From assembly GCF_049546785.1 (NCBI RefSeq), contig NZ_JBMWAN010000006.1, positions 1 to 64,000 of the forward strand: a DNA stretch of 64,000 bases, read 5' to 3'. The DNA is from Nitrospira_D sp035465795 (lineage in GTDB: Bacteria; Nitrospirota; Nitrospiria; Nitrospirales; Nitrospiraceae). Every line of letters begins with the position of its first letter. The first letter of the stretch is position 1. Of this stretch, positions 55,421-64,000 are shown in pieces. The notes beneath the pieces are model-generated. The model was not told the origin of the DNA, searched no databases, and was given only the letters and a program-made list of their open reading frames with translations. The translations under genes were made by a program, and so were the position numbers.

Positions 55421-57271
55421 TTACTCGTTTAGTGCTTGTCCAATCGCTCGAAGCCAGGTTCGTATGTCATCGTCAGGGTCGGACTGAGTCAGGAGTTCTG
55501 GGGTCATGTGTTCTGCGCAAACTGTGTTGAGGCGTTTCTTGGCTGCTGATATTTTCTGACTACGTTTCTCCTCAGAAATGGTAGTCCATGGAGAGGTCCC
55601 AGGCGAAGCTGCATGGACTGCTTGAGCAAACAAGAGAGGAACGTCTTCAAAGTCCGAGCCTGTGCCGACATATCCTGTAACTTCTGCCATAATTACAGTG
55701 GGATGAAGGTAGTTCTCCAATTCCCGTTTTGATGAAGCCCAGGCTGTGCACCCACGGGCAAGCCAGGCTGCTATCTGTTGGTGGTACCTTGGTTGAGCCG
55801 GTGGCTGTAGATCTCTATCGGTAAGATAGAATTCTGGTCGTTGCAGTCCCGAGAGCGTCGTCATCCACAAGTCTAAGCTGCTTCCACCAAGCGGTACAAA
55901 AACAAGCTTGCCAGATTGTTCCATCAACCCGAGGTCGGGAATGTCGGGTTCAACAGCTGCGAGAATGTGCGATATGCGTTTCATGAAGTTGATGTCGTGC
56001 CTCCCTTCGACACCAAAGAAGGCCTTGATATCGTGATCGGGCAGGACACCTAATGTGTCTTTTATCTTCTGTAGCGTGGAGTCAGCAGTGCCTTTCTCAA
56101 TCAGCGGACTTCCATTCTGAGCTGTGATCAGGCGCAATGCGCGGCGATCCACACGTCGTGCGAGCATAGGGGTGTGGGTCGTGACCATTATCTGGCAGCG
56201 ATCTTGCGCTACTAGATCCTGGAATGCGTCCAGCAACATGATCTGATGGTTGGGGTGCTGGCTTGTTTCTGGTTCCTCGATAGCGTAGATGATGCCCCCA
56301 TCTCGGGTGCCTGAATCTTCCTCTGCCTTGGCCCTGAAAAAATTGAGCAAAACAAGTCTTCTTGTGCCGCTGCCCCGCTTATTAATCGGTATCTGATCCT
56401 CACCCGTAAGGGTAACGGCGAAGAGTGATTCCCAGTTCTTGTTTTTGATCTCAGGGCGAAGCTGACTCGCGAGATCAGGGTTCATCTCCCTAATCTTCTC
56501 GACGGTGCGGGATGCAACACATTCCAATTCTTGTCGTATTTCGGCGATTACCCCATTCAATTCCACTTCACGTCGCCGTACAGCCTCCTTGATTGCAGCC
56601 TTCAAAGGATCCTGTGCTTCCGCATCCTGATCAGTACTAGCCCGGTCTGACTTGAACAGAGCATAAACAGGGAAATGCTTCTGTAATTGTTCCCACACTT
56701 CCTTCCCCGATTCCTTCGTGAGGCTCACCTCACGCGTAGTAAGTGAAAGTTCATCTGCTTGCCCCCAAATTGTCTGTCGTAATTGCGCCTTGATGGCTTG
56801 GTTGCAATTTGTGATGTCAACCTGTCGCTGCTGCGCACGAGCACGCAGTTCTGCAATCTTTAATCCAAGAAGATCGTCTACGCCAGCACCTGACGGATGC
56901 AAGGCGATTGCAAAAGTATTGGAAAGTTTTCCCTTAGCAGCGGCACAGTTGTAGACCTTGACGATTTCTAGCTTTCCGTCAGCTCGTAACAAATACTCAT
57001 CTTGCAATCTGGTTGGATACTGTTCATCGATGACTAGTTGTGGCGGAAGATCATCAAAAATACAGGAGATCCTAATTTCCGTCTGTGTGTTTTGAACTGA
57101 GCAGTCGTCTTGTTCGATTGGTGTATCGTTGAAGAAAATATCTAGGGCATCAAAGATAGAGGATTTTCCGGCATCGTTGCGTCCAATTAATACGGTAAAC
57201 GGATCAAGCTCTATTCGAGTTTCTTGTGCATAACTCCTGAAATTGTTTAGTACTACTCCAGCCAGACGCAT
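55421..57271 (-). CDS. OLD-family ATPase with TOPRIM nuclease domain
   Basis: 616 residues. ABC-type ATPase domain: Walker A GRNDAGKS (30-37), signature-like GSGTRRLVLLNFF (~300), Walker B GGIIYAIEEPE (~325-335), switch His in TTHTPML (~365). Then a TOPRIM domain: VEGRHD (Glu422), YLTDRD (Asp485/487) and RELENYL. This is the OLD (overcoming lysogenization defect) layout, also found in Gabija GajA. Its ATG overlaps the stop of the DUF2130 gene by one base, so they form an operon. Composition is visibly AT-richer than neighbours. Likely anti-phage DNA cutting. Confidence 0.87.
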   Translation of the reverse strand: MRLAGVVLNNFRSYAQETRIELDPFTVLIGRNDAGKSSIFDALDIFFNDTPIEQDDCSVQNTQTEIRISCIFDDLPPQLVIDEQYPTRLQDEYLLRADGKLEIVKVYNCAAAKGKLSNTFAIALHPSGAGVDDLLGLKIAELRARAQQRQVDITNCNQAIKAQLRQTIWGQADELSLTTREVSLTKESGKEVWEQLQKHFPVYALFKSDRASTDQDAEAQDPLKAAIKEAVRRREVELNGVIAEIRQELECVASRTVEKIREMNPDLASQLRPEIKNKNWESLFAVTLTGEDQIPINKRGSGTRRLVLLNFFRAKAEEDSGTRDGGIIYAIEEPETSQHPNHQIMLLDAFQDLVAQDRCQIMVTTHTPMLARRVDRRALRLITAQNGSPLIEKGTADSTLQKIKDTLGVLPDHDIKAFFGVEGRHDINFMKRISHILAAVEPDIPDLGLMEQSGKLVFVPLGGSSLDLWMTTLSGLQRPEFYLTDRDLQPPAQPRYHQQIAAWLARGCTAWASSKRELENYLHPTVIMAEVTGYVGTGSDFEDVPLLFAQAVHAASPGTSPWTTISEEKRSQKISAAKKRLNTVCAEHMTPELLTQSDPDDDIRTWLRAIGQALNE

Positions 57272-58542
57272 CAGGTATCCTGGCTTTCATCAGTTAGCGC
57301 GGGCAAGCTCAGGCCCTCGATCTCCTGCAAAGTTTTCCCAGCTATCCCCTGAAGGTCTCCATACATGCCAACCGTTGCCTGCATGACCCGTTCAATCTGT
57401 TCCTCTCGCTTTGCCCATTGTTTGGTAATGGCTTTCTTTTCTCTGTCGAGATCTTCCTGCATCGAAGAGAACGCCTCAACGATGGCTTCGACTCGATGAC
57501 GGAAGCGTGGCCCAGTGAGGTACTGATAGACCATTTCTGTCTTTGTCTGCTGTCCTTCTAAGGCCTGCCGAGCTGAGGCAACTTCAATCAAGGAATGGCG
57601 CAGAGCAACTGCCACGGAGAGTACGGACTTGGTGTTTGTGACCCACACTCCATCGACGAGATCAAAAGACTCAATGCCTTTTGGCAGAACCTGACTCACG
57701 ATAACAGCGACTTCTGCCTTGGCCGTTCGCTGATCGTCGCGGAGTTTGACCAGCCAACTGTCGCTCCAATTCTTGGTTCGCTTCGATTCCCATAGGATGG
57801 TTCCGCACGGCTGACCGAGAGGACTGAAGATTCGGTGCAATGCATCGCCACCGTATTCGCCTTTGGGTACAGGCTCAATTGTGTCCCTCGGGAACTTTGT
57901 CTTTAGCAAGGCTTCTAGCTCCAGTTCCTGAACCTCCCCTTGGAGTTGCTGTGACCCCTGTTCCGCCTTACGCCTGAGCTCTTCGATCTGTGCCTGCATG
58001 GAAGCGATGGTTTGTTCCTTCTCCAGCACCTTCAGCTTTAGACTGTCCTCCGCTTCTTTTTTGGCCTGTTCTCGGGTAGCTGAGAGCCCATCCTGCACTC
58101 GCTTTTCGACCGTGAGTTCTAGCTCACGCTTGGCATCGTCCAGTTCCCGTTTTTGTCGGATGAGATCTGCCTGTGCCTTCTGAGCTTCTGCGAGTTTAAC
58201 GTCGCGTTGATTGAGGACTTCCTGAAGTTCGGCCAGCTCTTTAGCCTTTTGGTCGATATCCGATTGCAGAGCAAGTTTCGCCCTCTTGGATTCCTCGCTG
58301 ACAATCTTCGCCCGTTCCACTAGGAGTTTTTCGGCAACCTGATCGTCGATGGCCTGCTTGGCCTTCGAGACGGCTTCTTCTCGCTCGCGCAATTCAGCTT
58401 CTTTTTTTGCTATATCTGAGTCTTTGAGCGCGAGCCGCTTTTCGAAGTCGCGTCGTGTCGATTCAATCAATGGGGCGGCGAGGGATTCTGTAAGTTTGAT
58501 CTCAGTCTTGCAGCTCGGGCAGATGATCGTGGGTTCTGTCAT
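57271..58542 (-). CDS. Coiled-coil DUF2130 protein with PD-(D/E)XK-type nuclease domain
   Basis: 423 residues. One CPSC half zinc knuckle (8-11), a long coiled coil (~25-205, e.g. DSDIAKKEAELREREEAV), then a nuclease-like core: GGDALHR (Asp233) followed 19 residues on by LWESKRTKNW (Glu252, Lys254), a D-x18-E-x-K pattern. A second coiled coil (~355-410) ends the protein. Transcribed first, directly coupled to the OLD-family gene. The pairing suggests DUF2130 supplies a nuclease or sensor and OLD the ATP-driven part. The nuclease call rests on motif spacing only. Confidence 0.8.
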   Translation of the reverse strand: MTEPTIICPSCKTEIKLTESLAAPLIESTRRDFEKRLALKDSDIAKKEAELREREEAVSKAKQAIDDQVAEKLLVERAKIVSEESKRAKLALQSDIDQKAKELAELQEVLNQRDVKLAEAQKAQADLIRQKRELDDAKRELELTVEKRVQDGLSATREQAKKEAEDSLKLKVLEKEQTIASMQAQIEELRRKAEQGSQQLQGEVQELELEALLKTKFPRDTIEPVPKGEYGGDALHRIFSPLGQPCGTILWESKRTKNWSDSWLVKLRDDQRTAKAEVAVIVSQVLPKGIESFDLVDGVWVTNTKSVLSVAVALRHSLIEVASARQALEGQQTKTEMVYQYLTGPRFRHRVEAIVEAFSSMQEDLDREKKAITKQWAKREEQIERVMQATVGMYGDLQGIAGKTLQEIEGLSLPALTDESQDT

Positions 58543-58630
58543 TACGTCCTGGTTCGGTTAGTAAATTGGATGGCTAATCTCCTACCCCTAAAGGGAGGAG
58601 AAATCAACACCGCACAGGAGGAGGGAGAGT

Positions 58631-58726
58631 GCCAGGGCGGCTCAGACCCGGGAAGTGGAATCGTTGCTTGAGTTGGCACCTGAGGAGCGCCTTGCGCTCA
58701 AGAATATGGGGGCTGGGTCGGATTAG
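58631..58726 (+). pseudogene. Remnant of an addiction-module antitoxin-like gene
   Basis: Thirty-one codons read ARAAQTREVESLLELAPEER and onwards to a stop at 58726. The pattern matches the start of small addiction-module proteins (REVxxxxLxLxPEERxxL), but there is no start codon in frame and the typical downstream half is missing. Confidence 0.4.
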
Positions 58727-59034
58727 GCTGCTGCCTTTTTCACCCGGAGTTCAGCCCGATGACCGGTCGCGGCCAGTACTCGAATCAGCACATCCGTTGA
58801 GACGCCGTGTGTGTTCCCATTCGCAATCGCGGTCACTCTGGTTCTCGACGTTCCGGCGCGTTTGGCAATCTCGGCATGGGAGAGTCGTCCTGCTTGAATG
58901 ATCTTGACCAGGGCGACGGTGAGTTCCGGCCGAAATTCCATTTCAGCGGTATCCGCTGCGGACAAACCCAGCGCCTGCCCCAGATCTTCGGCTGACCGGA
59001 CCGTCACTTGTTTACTGATCTTTGGTCTAAGCAT
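58723..59034 (-). CDS. XRE-family helix-turn-helix protein
   Basis: 103 residues with an HTH near residues 45-80 (GRLSHAEIAKRAGTSRTRVTAI). Its size and C-terminal TGHRAELRVKK resemble antitoxins of HigBA/XRE-type modules. No toxin gene adjoins it, so it may be an orphan antitoxin or a local regulator of the island. Confidence 0.75.
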   Translation of the reverse strand: MLRPKISKQVTVRSAEDLGQALGLSAADTAEMEFRPELTVALVKIIQAGRLSHAEIAKRAGTSRTRVTAIANGNTHGVSTDVLIRVLAATGHRAELRVKKAAA

Positions 59035-59076
59035 CGGCCGGTTCCGTGCTATCGCTTGATCTCTTACAAATTACTA

Positions 59077-59547
59077 TTACCGTCGACTTGCTACGCGCGT
59101 TCGGGAAGAAGGGCGTTTGATGGGTTTTTTCGGAACGGGCATAAAGAGCGCGGGTGAGACACCGAAGCGGGCGGCCAGTTGGGTGATTTGGCGGACGTTC
59201 AGGTCGCGCTTGCCGGAGAGGATTTCTGACACGACGCCCTGGCTGCCGATCTCGGACAGGTCCGATTGCTTGAGCGCATGTTCTTCCATCAACGTGCGGA
59301 GGATTTCGGAGGCAGATGAGTCAGAGAAGGGGACGTGGGCGTCTTCATACGCTTCGATAAAGAGGCTAAGCGTCTCGGCGAGGTCGGCCAGGGGATGGGT
59401 TTCTTGCTGACCGATTTCATCCACGATTTCATCGAGGACGGTCACGGCCCGGTTATAGTCGGCTTCCGTCCGTAAGGGACCGAGTGGAATCCGCTGCCGA
59501 ATGCGGCGGTAGTCGGTATTGGCGTCCTGAATGTATTTGGCGAGCAT
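59077..59547 (-). CDS. HigA-type antitoxin
   Basis: 156 residues: N-terminal helical part then an HTH (LKQSDLSEIGSQGVVSEILSG) in the C-terminal half and the family ending SPALFMP. This is the longer HigA (COG5499-like) type that partners with mRNA-cutting HigB toxins. It follows the remains of higB by 3 nt, in the usual toxin-first order. Confidence 0.85.
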   Translation of the reverse strand: MLAKYIQDANTDYRRIRQRIPLGPLRTEADYNRAVTVLDEIVDEIGQQETHPLADLAETLSLFIEAYEDAHVPFSDSSASEILRTLMEEHALKQSDLSEIGSQGVVSEILSGKRDLNVRQITQLAARFGVSPALFMPVPKKPIKRPSSRTRVASRR

Positions 59548-59550
59548 GGA

Positions 59551-59706
59551 TCAACTCCTCCACGTGTTCCGGTCGTATTCTGCGTGCGTCAGGATGTGCC
59601 GGATGTACAGCTTCTTCCGATTATAATGAATGGATGCGATCAACCGGAACTCGTTTCCTCCAATTCTGACGCCCTTGAACACCTGCGCCCCTTGGACTTG
59701 GCTCGA
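59551..59706 (-). pseudogene. 5'-truncated HigB-like toxin
   Basis: Only the C-terminal half remains: GAQVFKGVRIGGNEFRLI then SIHYNRKKLYIRHILTHAEYD, the typical end of HigB mRNA interferases. The N-terminal ~50 residues, needed for fold and activity, are absent; upstream sequence is unrelated. The toxin is probably dead. Confidence 0.75.
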
Positions 59707-59727
59707 CGATCCTGCTATGGTGCGCTC

Positions 59728-59946
59728 ATGTCTATTAATTCTCCCATCGTTCCGGAAGTTGTGATCTGTGCGAATGGCGCCTGTGCGAGGACGCTCGATA
59801 CTCAGCGCAATCAAGGCCACCCTGACTCGACGGTGCCGGCGGGTTACATCCACAAACTCTACGACCTATCCCTTCCATCGTACTCAGTCGTCTGCTCCAA
59901 ATGTGGGCACTACTCGATCCGGTATCAGCGGAACCGACCTGACTGA
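59728..59946 (+). CDS. Small zinc-ribbon-like hypothetical protein
   Basis: 72 residues with VICANGAC and VVCSKCGHYSIRYQ, four Cys that could bind zinc. It is divergent from the truncated higB and could have replaced its 5' end. ATG at 59728; no strong ribosome-binding site. Function unknown. Confidence 0.5.
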   Translation: MSINSPIVPEVVICANGACARTLDTQRNQGHPDSTVPAGYIHKLYDLSLPSYSVVCSKCGHYSIRYQRNRPD

Positions 59947-60307
59947 TCTTCGCTTCGCCTTGTCAGAGCTAGCGTAAGCGCTCGCAGACCTCCCACACTC
60001 TGATACCGCACCCTGCTGAGATTCCTCGCAACTTCAACGCGCTCGTCCATGATGAATTTCTTGAGAAGCAGAAATGATGGCGAGAATCATTGTCTGAATT
60101 GAGCGAGGAAGACCGAGGGAAAGTTAAGGGGGAATTCTTGAGTCAATGGGGGAGGCCCAGGTTTTGAGCCGGGGCCTGCTGAGGTTAAGAGGCGGTCGAG
60201 GTCGCTAGCGGTTCATCCCGTTCTGCTCCCGTCTAAGCGGTCGTATCTTTATTGAACGCAGCCGGCAGGACTTCTTCGATCCGCTCGGTCAAGATGAAGG
60301 TCTTGTC
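59947..60307. other. Gap holding a decayed lon 3' end
   Basis: No complete gene. 60196-60302 matches the lon 3' end (61946-62052) with no gap, about 92 of 107 bases identical, but has a TAG codon in the lon frame. 60146-60195 also resembles the terminator region after lon. Confidence 0.75.
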
Positions 60308-61795
60308 CTATGGCAAGCTCTTTGACTGTGCCGCGTCTTGCCCTGTCAAACGATCCGCCGCCTGCGGGGTCGATGGTGTGGCTGATCCCTCCGCCTCCAG
60401 GTCCCGCATCAAGCGTTGAAAGTCTTTGTCGTTCCGGATGAGGCGGGTCGCGGCCAGGAGCAGGTGATCAATCTGGTCATCCGTCAGGGAAAGATTGGTG
60501 GGGATGCTCATGAGCCGGTCCTGCTCGTCCGGATCGTCCACCTCCGTCAGGCTGACGTTGATGAAATAGATGTCGGCATCGGGCGTGAAGACACTCTCTT
60601 CGACATGTTGGCGCTCACGAAGTTGCACCCTCCATTGCCCGACGACCTGACTCATGAGCTGGAGCGTGTCGGAGGAATACCGGTTGATGGGAATGTCGAC
60701 CAGGGCCCGACTGACGTTCGAGAGGCCCGGGATCTCACTCAACTGGTACTGGTTCACATCCGGCGTCGTCTCGGCGCTGACCATCAGGTAGACCAATTTT
60801 CTGATCTTCTTGGCCCCGAGCAGCTTGAAATAGGACTCGAGGTCCCCGACGAGTGCCGTGGTCTCCAACACGCTGCGCATGCCGATATTGTCGGACAGCC
60901 CGCCGTCCAGCAGATGGACATAGGGGCGTTTCTCGGCATCGAGGTAGGAACGCAGCTCGTTCGCGCGCTGCCGCCCCCACGACGTCCGCCGTTCCTCTCT
61001 CAGCCGCGGGGGCGGTTCAAACCCGCATTGCCCGGCATAATTCTTCATCGCAATGGGGCTGAGGATCAGGGGTAAGGCGCTGGACGAGGCGGTGGCGACG
61101 GAGAGCGGCAGCTGGTTGAGGTCGGAGCAGATCAGGTCGAACTGGCGCTGGTTGAATTCGAACCGCGAGAGGGTGGCCATATCGGACGCGTGAATGAAGA
61201 TGAGCGGCCGTTGACCGCGCGCCATCAGGTCGCCGAAGGTGTGCCCGTCAAACAGGGCTTCGTCCAGCAGTTCGGAGAAGACATGGGCACGACCGAAATA
61301 GGGAGACCATAGCCGGAACCAGTTGCTGGGCGACCAGAACACCCGCGCTTGGAGTTCGCTCCCCCAGTCTTTCCGCAGGAAGCGATACTCGAAGTCGTGA
61401 AAAATCCGGTCGCCATAGAGGGCATAGTAAGCTGCCGTGAAGCTGCCGCCGGACAGCGCATTGATGATGTTCAGTTCGTCGACTAACCGTTTGGATCGCC
61501 CTTCCCAGGTGATCGGGGTCCGGGCCAGTTCCCGCAACGCCCCGTAGGACAGCGCAGAGGCCCGCGCCCCGCCGCCGGAGAAGGACGCAATGATAAAGAG
61601 GCTGTCCGAGCTGCCGGTCGGAGATGGAGGGAGGTTGGCGGAACGATACCCGTACTCAGGATTCCACTGCTTGAGCGGCGCATTCATCGTCGGCCGCACG
61701 TACTCGCAGCCGAGTGTCAGGCTCAACAGGCCGAGGAACAGCCATGCGGCTGCCAGCCGACCGACACCTGCGACTATTTGTGACGGGTGTTTCAT
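60308..61795 (-). CDS. Patatin-like phospholipase, lipoprotein
   Basis: 495 residues from the ATG at 61795. Signal peptide with lipobox SLTLGC (Cys30). Patatin fold: oxyanion loop SFSGGGARASALS, nucleophile in ALSGGSFTAAYY, and catalytic Asp in LLDGGLSDN. Lipid acyl hydrolase of the envelope, or effector-like. Its stop lies 5 bp from the decayed lon 3' end, and its start is followed by the intact lon 3' end, so it is flanked by direct repeats. Transcribed alone. Confidence 0.87.
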   Translation of the reverse strand: MKHPSQIVAGVGRLAAAWLFLGLLSLTLGCEYVRPTMNAPLKQWNPEYGYRSANLPPSPTGSSDSLFIIASFSGGGARASALSYGALRELARTPITWEGRSKRLVDELNIINALSGGSFTAAYYALYGDRIFHDFEYRFLRKDWGSELQARVFWSPSNWFRLWSPYFGRAHVFSELLDEALFDGHTFGDLMARGQRPLIFIHASDMATLSRFEFNQRQFDLICSDLNQLPLSVATASSSALPLILSPIAMKNYAGQCGFEPPPRLREERRTSWGRQRANELRSYLDAEKRPYVHLLDGGLSDNIGMRSVLETTALVGDLESYFKLLGAKKIRKLVYLMVSAETTPDVNQYQLSEIPGLSNVSRALVDIPINRYSSDTLQLMSQVVGQWRVQLRERQHVEESVFTPDADIYFINVSLTEVDDPDEQDRLMSIPTNLSLTDDQIDHLLLAATRLIRNDKDFQRLMRDLEAEGSATPSTPQAADRLTGQDAAQSKSLP

Positions 61796-61900
61796 CGGAC
61801 GGCGAAGGTTACGCGGGAGAGAAAGGGGTGTCAACTAGGGAAAACACCCCGCGGCCCATGCGGTGGGCGGGAGACGGATTGCACTACGGGGAAAAGGGCA

Positions 61901-61923
61901 GGCCCCGGCATTGAGCCGGGGCC
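61901..61923 (-). terminator. Intrinsic terminator of lon
   Basis: Perfect 9-bp stem GGCCCCGGC/GCCGGGGCC with loop of five, followed on the minus strand by TGCCCTTTTCC. It lies ~12 nt past the lon stop. Confidence 0.75.
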
Positions 61924-61934
61924 CAGGGGTTTTC

Positions 61935-64000
61935 TTACGAAGCCGTCGAGGTCGCCAGCGGTTCATCCCGCTCTGCGCCCTTCGACGCCGGCGCATCCTT
62001 ATTGAACGCCGCCGGCAGGACTTCTTCGATCCGTTCGACCAGGATGAAGGTCAGTTCATCCCGCACTTCCTGCGGCACGTCTTTGAGGTCCTTCTCGTTC
62101 GCCTTCGGCAGAATGATCCGCTTGATCCCGGCGCGATGCGCGGCCAGGACTTTTTCCTTGATTCCGCCCACCGGCAGCACCAACCCGCTCAAGCTGATTT
62201 CGCCCGTCATGGCCGTATCGCTCCGGACGGCTTTGCCCACGTAGCTGGAGGCCAGGGCCGTCGCCATGGTGATGCCGGCCGAGGGGCCGTCTTTCGGAAT
62301 CGCTCCCGACGGCACATGGATGTGGACGCCGTTGCGTTTGAAGCGCGAGATATCGAGCCCCATGCTTTCGGCATGGGACCAGAGATAGCTGCGCGCGGCG
62401 CGCGCCGACTCCTGCATCACGTCGCCCAACTGACCGGTGAGGGTCAGTTCGTGACTGCCGGGCAGGAGGGTCGTTTCGATATAGAGCACGTCACCGCCGG
62501 TCGGTGTCCAGGCCAGACCGGTCGCCACGCCGGGAGGCAGATTCTTTCGCGCCTCTTCGGGCATGAACCGTTCTGAACCCAGCCATTCTTCGACCCGTTC
62601 AGCCTGAATCGAAACGGGCTGTCGTGCTTCACCCTCCGGCAGGTCAGCGAAGGTCAGCGCGACTTTTCTCGTCAGGCGTCCCAGCATCTGTTCGAGCTGG
62701 CGCACGCCCGCTTCGCGGGTGTACCGGCTGATGACGAGATTCAACACCTCATCCGGCAGCAGCGCCTGGCTCGCGTCGAGGCCCGCTTCCTTGAGCCGTC
62801 TCGGCCAGAGATAGCGGCGGGCGATTTCGGCCTTTTCCCGTTCGCTGTACCCCTGGAGGCGGATGATCTCCATCCGGTCCAGCAGGGGCTGGCTGATCGT
62901 GTCGAGGGTGTTCGCCGTGGTGATGAAGAACACTTTCGACAAGTCGAACGGCAGATCCAGATAGTGGTCGCGGAACGTATGGTTCTGCGCCGGATCGAGG
63001 ATCTCCAAGAGCGCGGCCGCCGGGTCGCCACGGAAGTCGCGGCCCATCTTATCGACTTCGTCGAGCATCAAGACCGGATTGTTGGCGCCGGCGCGGCGCA
63101 CGGCCTGGATGATCCGGCCGGGCAGGGCCCCGACATAGGTCCGGCGATGGCCGCGCAGCTCGGCTTCGTCGTGCACGCCGCCCAGGCTGAACCGCTCGAA
63201 GGTGCGTCCCATGGCTCTCGCGATCGACTGCCCCAGGCTCGTCTTGCCGACGCCGGGAGGGCCGACGAGGCAGAGAATCGGGGCCTTGGCCGTCGGATTG
63301 AGTTTCAAGACGGCCAGGTGCTCGACGATGCGTTCCTTCACTTCCTTGATGCCGTAGTGATCCTCTTCGAGCACCTGCCGGACCTTGGCGAGATCCAGGT
63401 GATCTTCGGAGGCTTTCTTCCAGGGCAGTTCAAGGACGAGCTCAAGATAGGTCCTGAGCACCTGGTGATCCGGCGATGACGGAGGGACTTTCCCGAGGCG
63501 CGTGATTTCCCGCTCGGCCTCCTTCCGTACATGGTCGGGGAGGTCCGCCTCCTCGATCTGCCTCTTGAGGCGGGCGACTTCGTTCTCTCCCTCATCCCCC
63601 TCGCCCAGTTCTTCTTGAATCGCTTTCAACTGTTCGCGGAGCACATATTCCCGCTGGTTCTTGCCGATCTTGGCTTGCGCCTCGCTGGCGATTTTGTCCC
63701 TGAGTTGAAGAATTTGAATCTCTTTCGAGAGCGCCGCGTAGAGCGACCGTAGCAACTCGGCCGTGGAGGAGCTTTCGAGCAGCTTTTGCTCCTCCTGCAC
63801 CGTGAGATTGAGGAGGGAGGCCACTCGATAGGCCAGCGACACCGGATTCTCTTCGTTGGTGAAGGCGAGCGCGGCTTCCTGAATGCCGGGAGCCTGGATT
63901 AAACGCGGAAGATCCGTGACCAGTTCCTGGATCGCCCGGTGGAGGGCCTGGACTTCCGTGCTGAGATCCGCCGGCTGATCGAGCCGTCGGGCTTGCACGA
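61935..64000 (-). CDS. lon: Lon protease, N-terminus cut by window edge
   Basis: The visible 687+ residues carry part of the N-terminal substrate domain with coiled coil, the AAA+ module (Walker A GPPGVGKTS, Walker B VLMLDEVDK, sensor TTANTLD), and the Ser-Lys protease domain with PKDGPSAGITMA (catalytic Ser) and GGIKEKVLAAHRAG (catalytic Lys). Lon degrades misfolded and regulatory proteins using ATP. The C-terminal tail (KDAPASKGAERDEPLATSTAS in parts) is copied at 60.2 kb. The start lies beyond 64000. Confidence 0.95.
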   Translation of the reverse strand, partial: VQARRLDQPADLSTEVQALHRAIQELVTDLPRLIQAPGIQEAALAFTNEENPVSLAYRVASLLNLTVQEEQKLLESSSTAELLRSLYAALSKEIQILQLRDKIASEAQAKIGKNQREYVLREQLKAIQEELGEGDEGENEVARLKRQIEEADLPDHVRKEAEREITRLGKVPPSSPDHQVLRTYLELVLELPWKKASEDHLDLAKVRQVLEEDHYGIKEVKERIVEHLAVLKLNPTAKAPILCLVGPPGVGKTSLGQSIARAMGRTFERFSLGGVHDEAELRGHRRTYVGALPGRIIQAVRRAGANNPVLMLDEVDKMGRDFRGDPAAALLEILDPAQNHTFRDHYLDLPFDLSKVFFITTANTLDTISQPLLDRMEIIRLQGYSEREKAEIARRYLWPRRLKEAGLDASQALLPDEVLNLVISRYTREAGVRQLEQMLGRLTRKVALTFADLPEGEARQPVSIQAERVEEWLGSERFMPEEARKNLPPGVATGLAWTPTGGDVLYIETTLLPGSHELTLTGQLGDVMQESARAARSYLWSHAESMGLDISRFKRNGVHIHVPSGAIPKDGPSAGITMATALASSYVGKAVRSDTAMTGEISLSGLVLPVGGIKEKVLAAHRAGIKRIILPKANEKDLKDVPQEVRDELTFILVERIEEVLPAAFNKDAPASKGAERDEPLATSTAS

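Overview
The window looks like a chromosome segment of a Nitrospira-type bacterium (Nitrospirota). This is inference. It rests on high GC content, a B12-dependent MetH, a RuBisCO-like protein, many small conserved unknowns, c-di-GMP and globin proteins, and several families of short dispersed repeats. No 16S or nitrification gene is present to settle it.

Layout. (1) 1-5.1 kb, minus strand: a compact protein-thiocarboxylate sulfur-transfer operon with two ubiquitin-like sulfur carriers, two MoeB/ThiF-type E1 enzymes, a JAMM peptidase (cut by the window edge), a NIL-domain protein, threonine synthase and a cysteine synthase. (2) 5.2-25 kb: mostly small housekeeping and conserved-unknown genes. 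These include a PLD-like enzyme, an FAD monooxygenase, a TPM protein paired with a degenerate nucleotidyltransferase, ClpS, a Ca2+/H+ antiporter, HemW, a formylglycine-enzyme-like protein with a CADD/PqqC-like diiron protein, a 16S pseudouridine synthase, a Tll0287-type heme protein and an orphan PEP mutase fused to a nucleotidyltransferase. (3) 25.5-37 kb: metH, an HD-GYP response regulator, rph-rdgB running into tRNA-Pro, tRNA-Arg, a large DUF748 protein and a peroxiredoxin. (4) 37-44.5 kb: a B12-type radical SAM protein, a form-IV RuBisCO-like protein, and two visibly broken genes: a thioredoxin-fold protein with a poly-G frameshift and a 3-hydroxyisobutyrate-dehydrogenase-like gene with an in-frame amber codon. 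(5) 44.6-55.4 kb: an intact msrB followed by a complex repeat module present twice. Each module holds an ~840-bp non-coding element and a decayed 5' piece of msrB. Between the two modules lie an FNR-like regulator, an MglA/Roadblock operon with a kinase-phosphoesterase fusion, a two-globin fusion protein and a PilZ protein. (6) 55.4-60 kb: an AT-richer accessory island with an OLD-family ATPase/TOPRIM gene, a coiled-coil PD-(D/E)XK (DUF2130) partner and remnants of toxin-antitoxin modules. (7) 60-64 kb: a patatin-like lipoprotein gene lying between the lon 3' end and a decayed second copy of that 3' end, then lon itself, running off the right edge.

The two most unusual items are the OLD + DUF2130 gene pair (a candidate defence system) and the ~840-bp twin element. 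Each copy of the element contains a 215-nt domain closed by a perfect 10-bp helix. The two copies show a compensatory base change and G-U-preserving changes, so the element probably encodes a structured RNA. No transposase, reverse transcriptase or IscB/TnpB-like gene accompanies it in this window.
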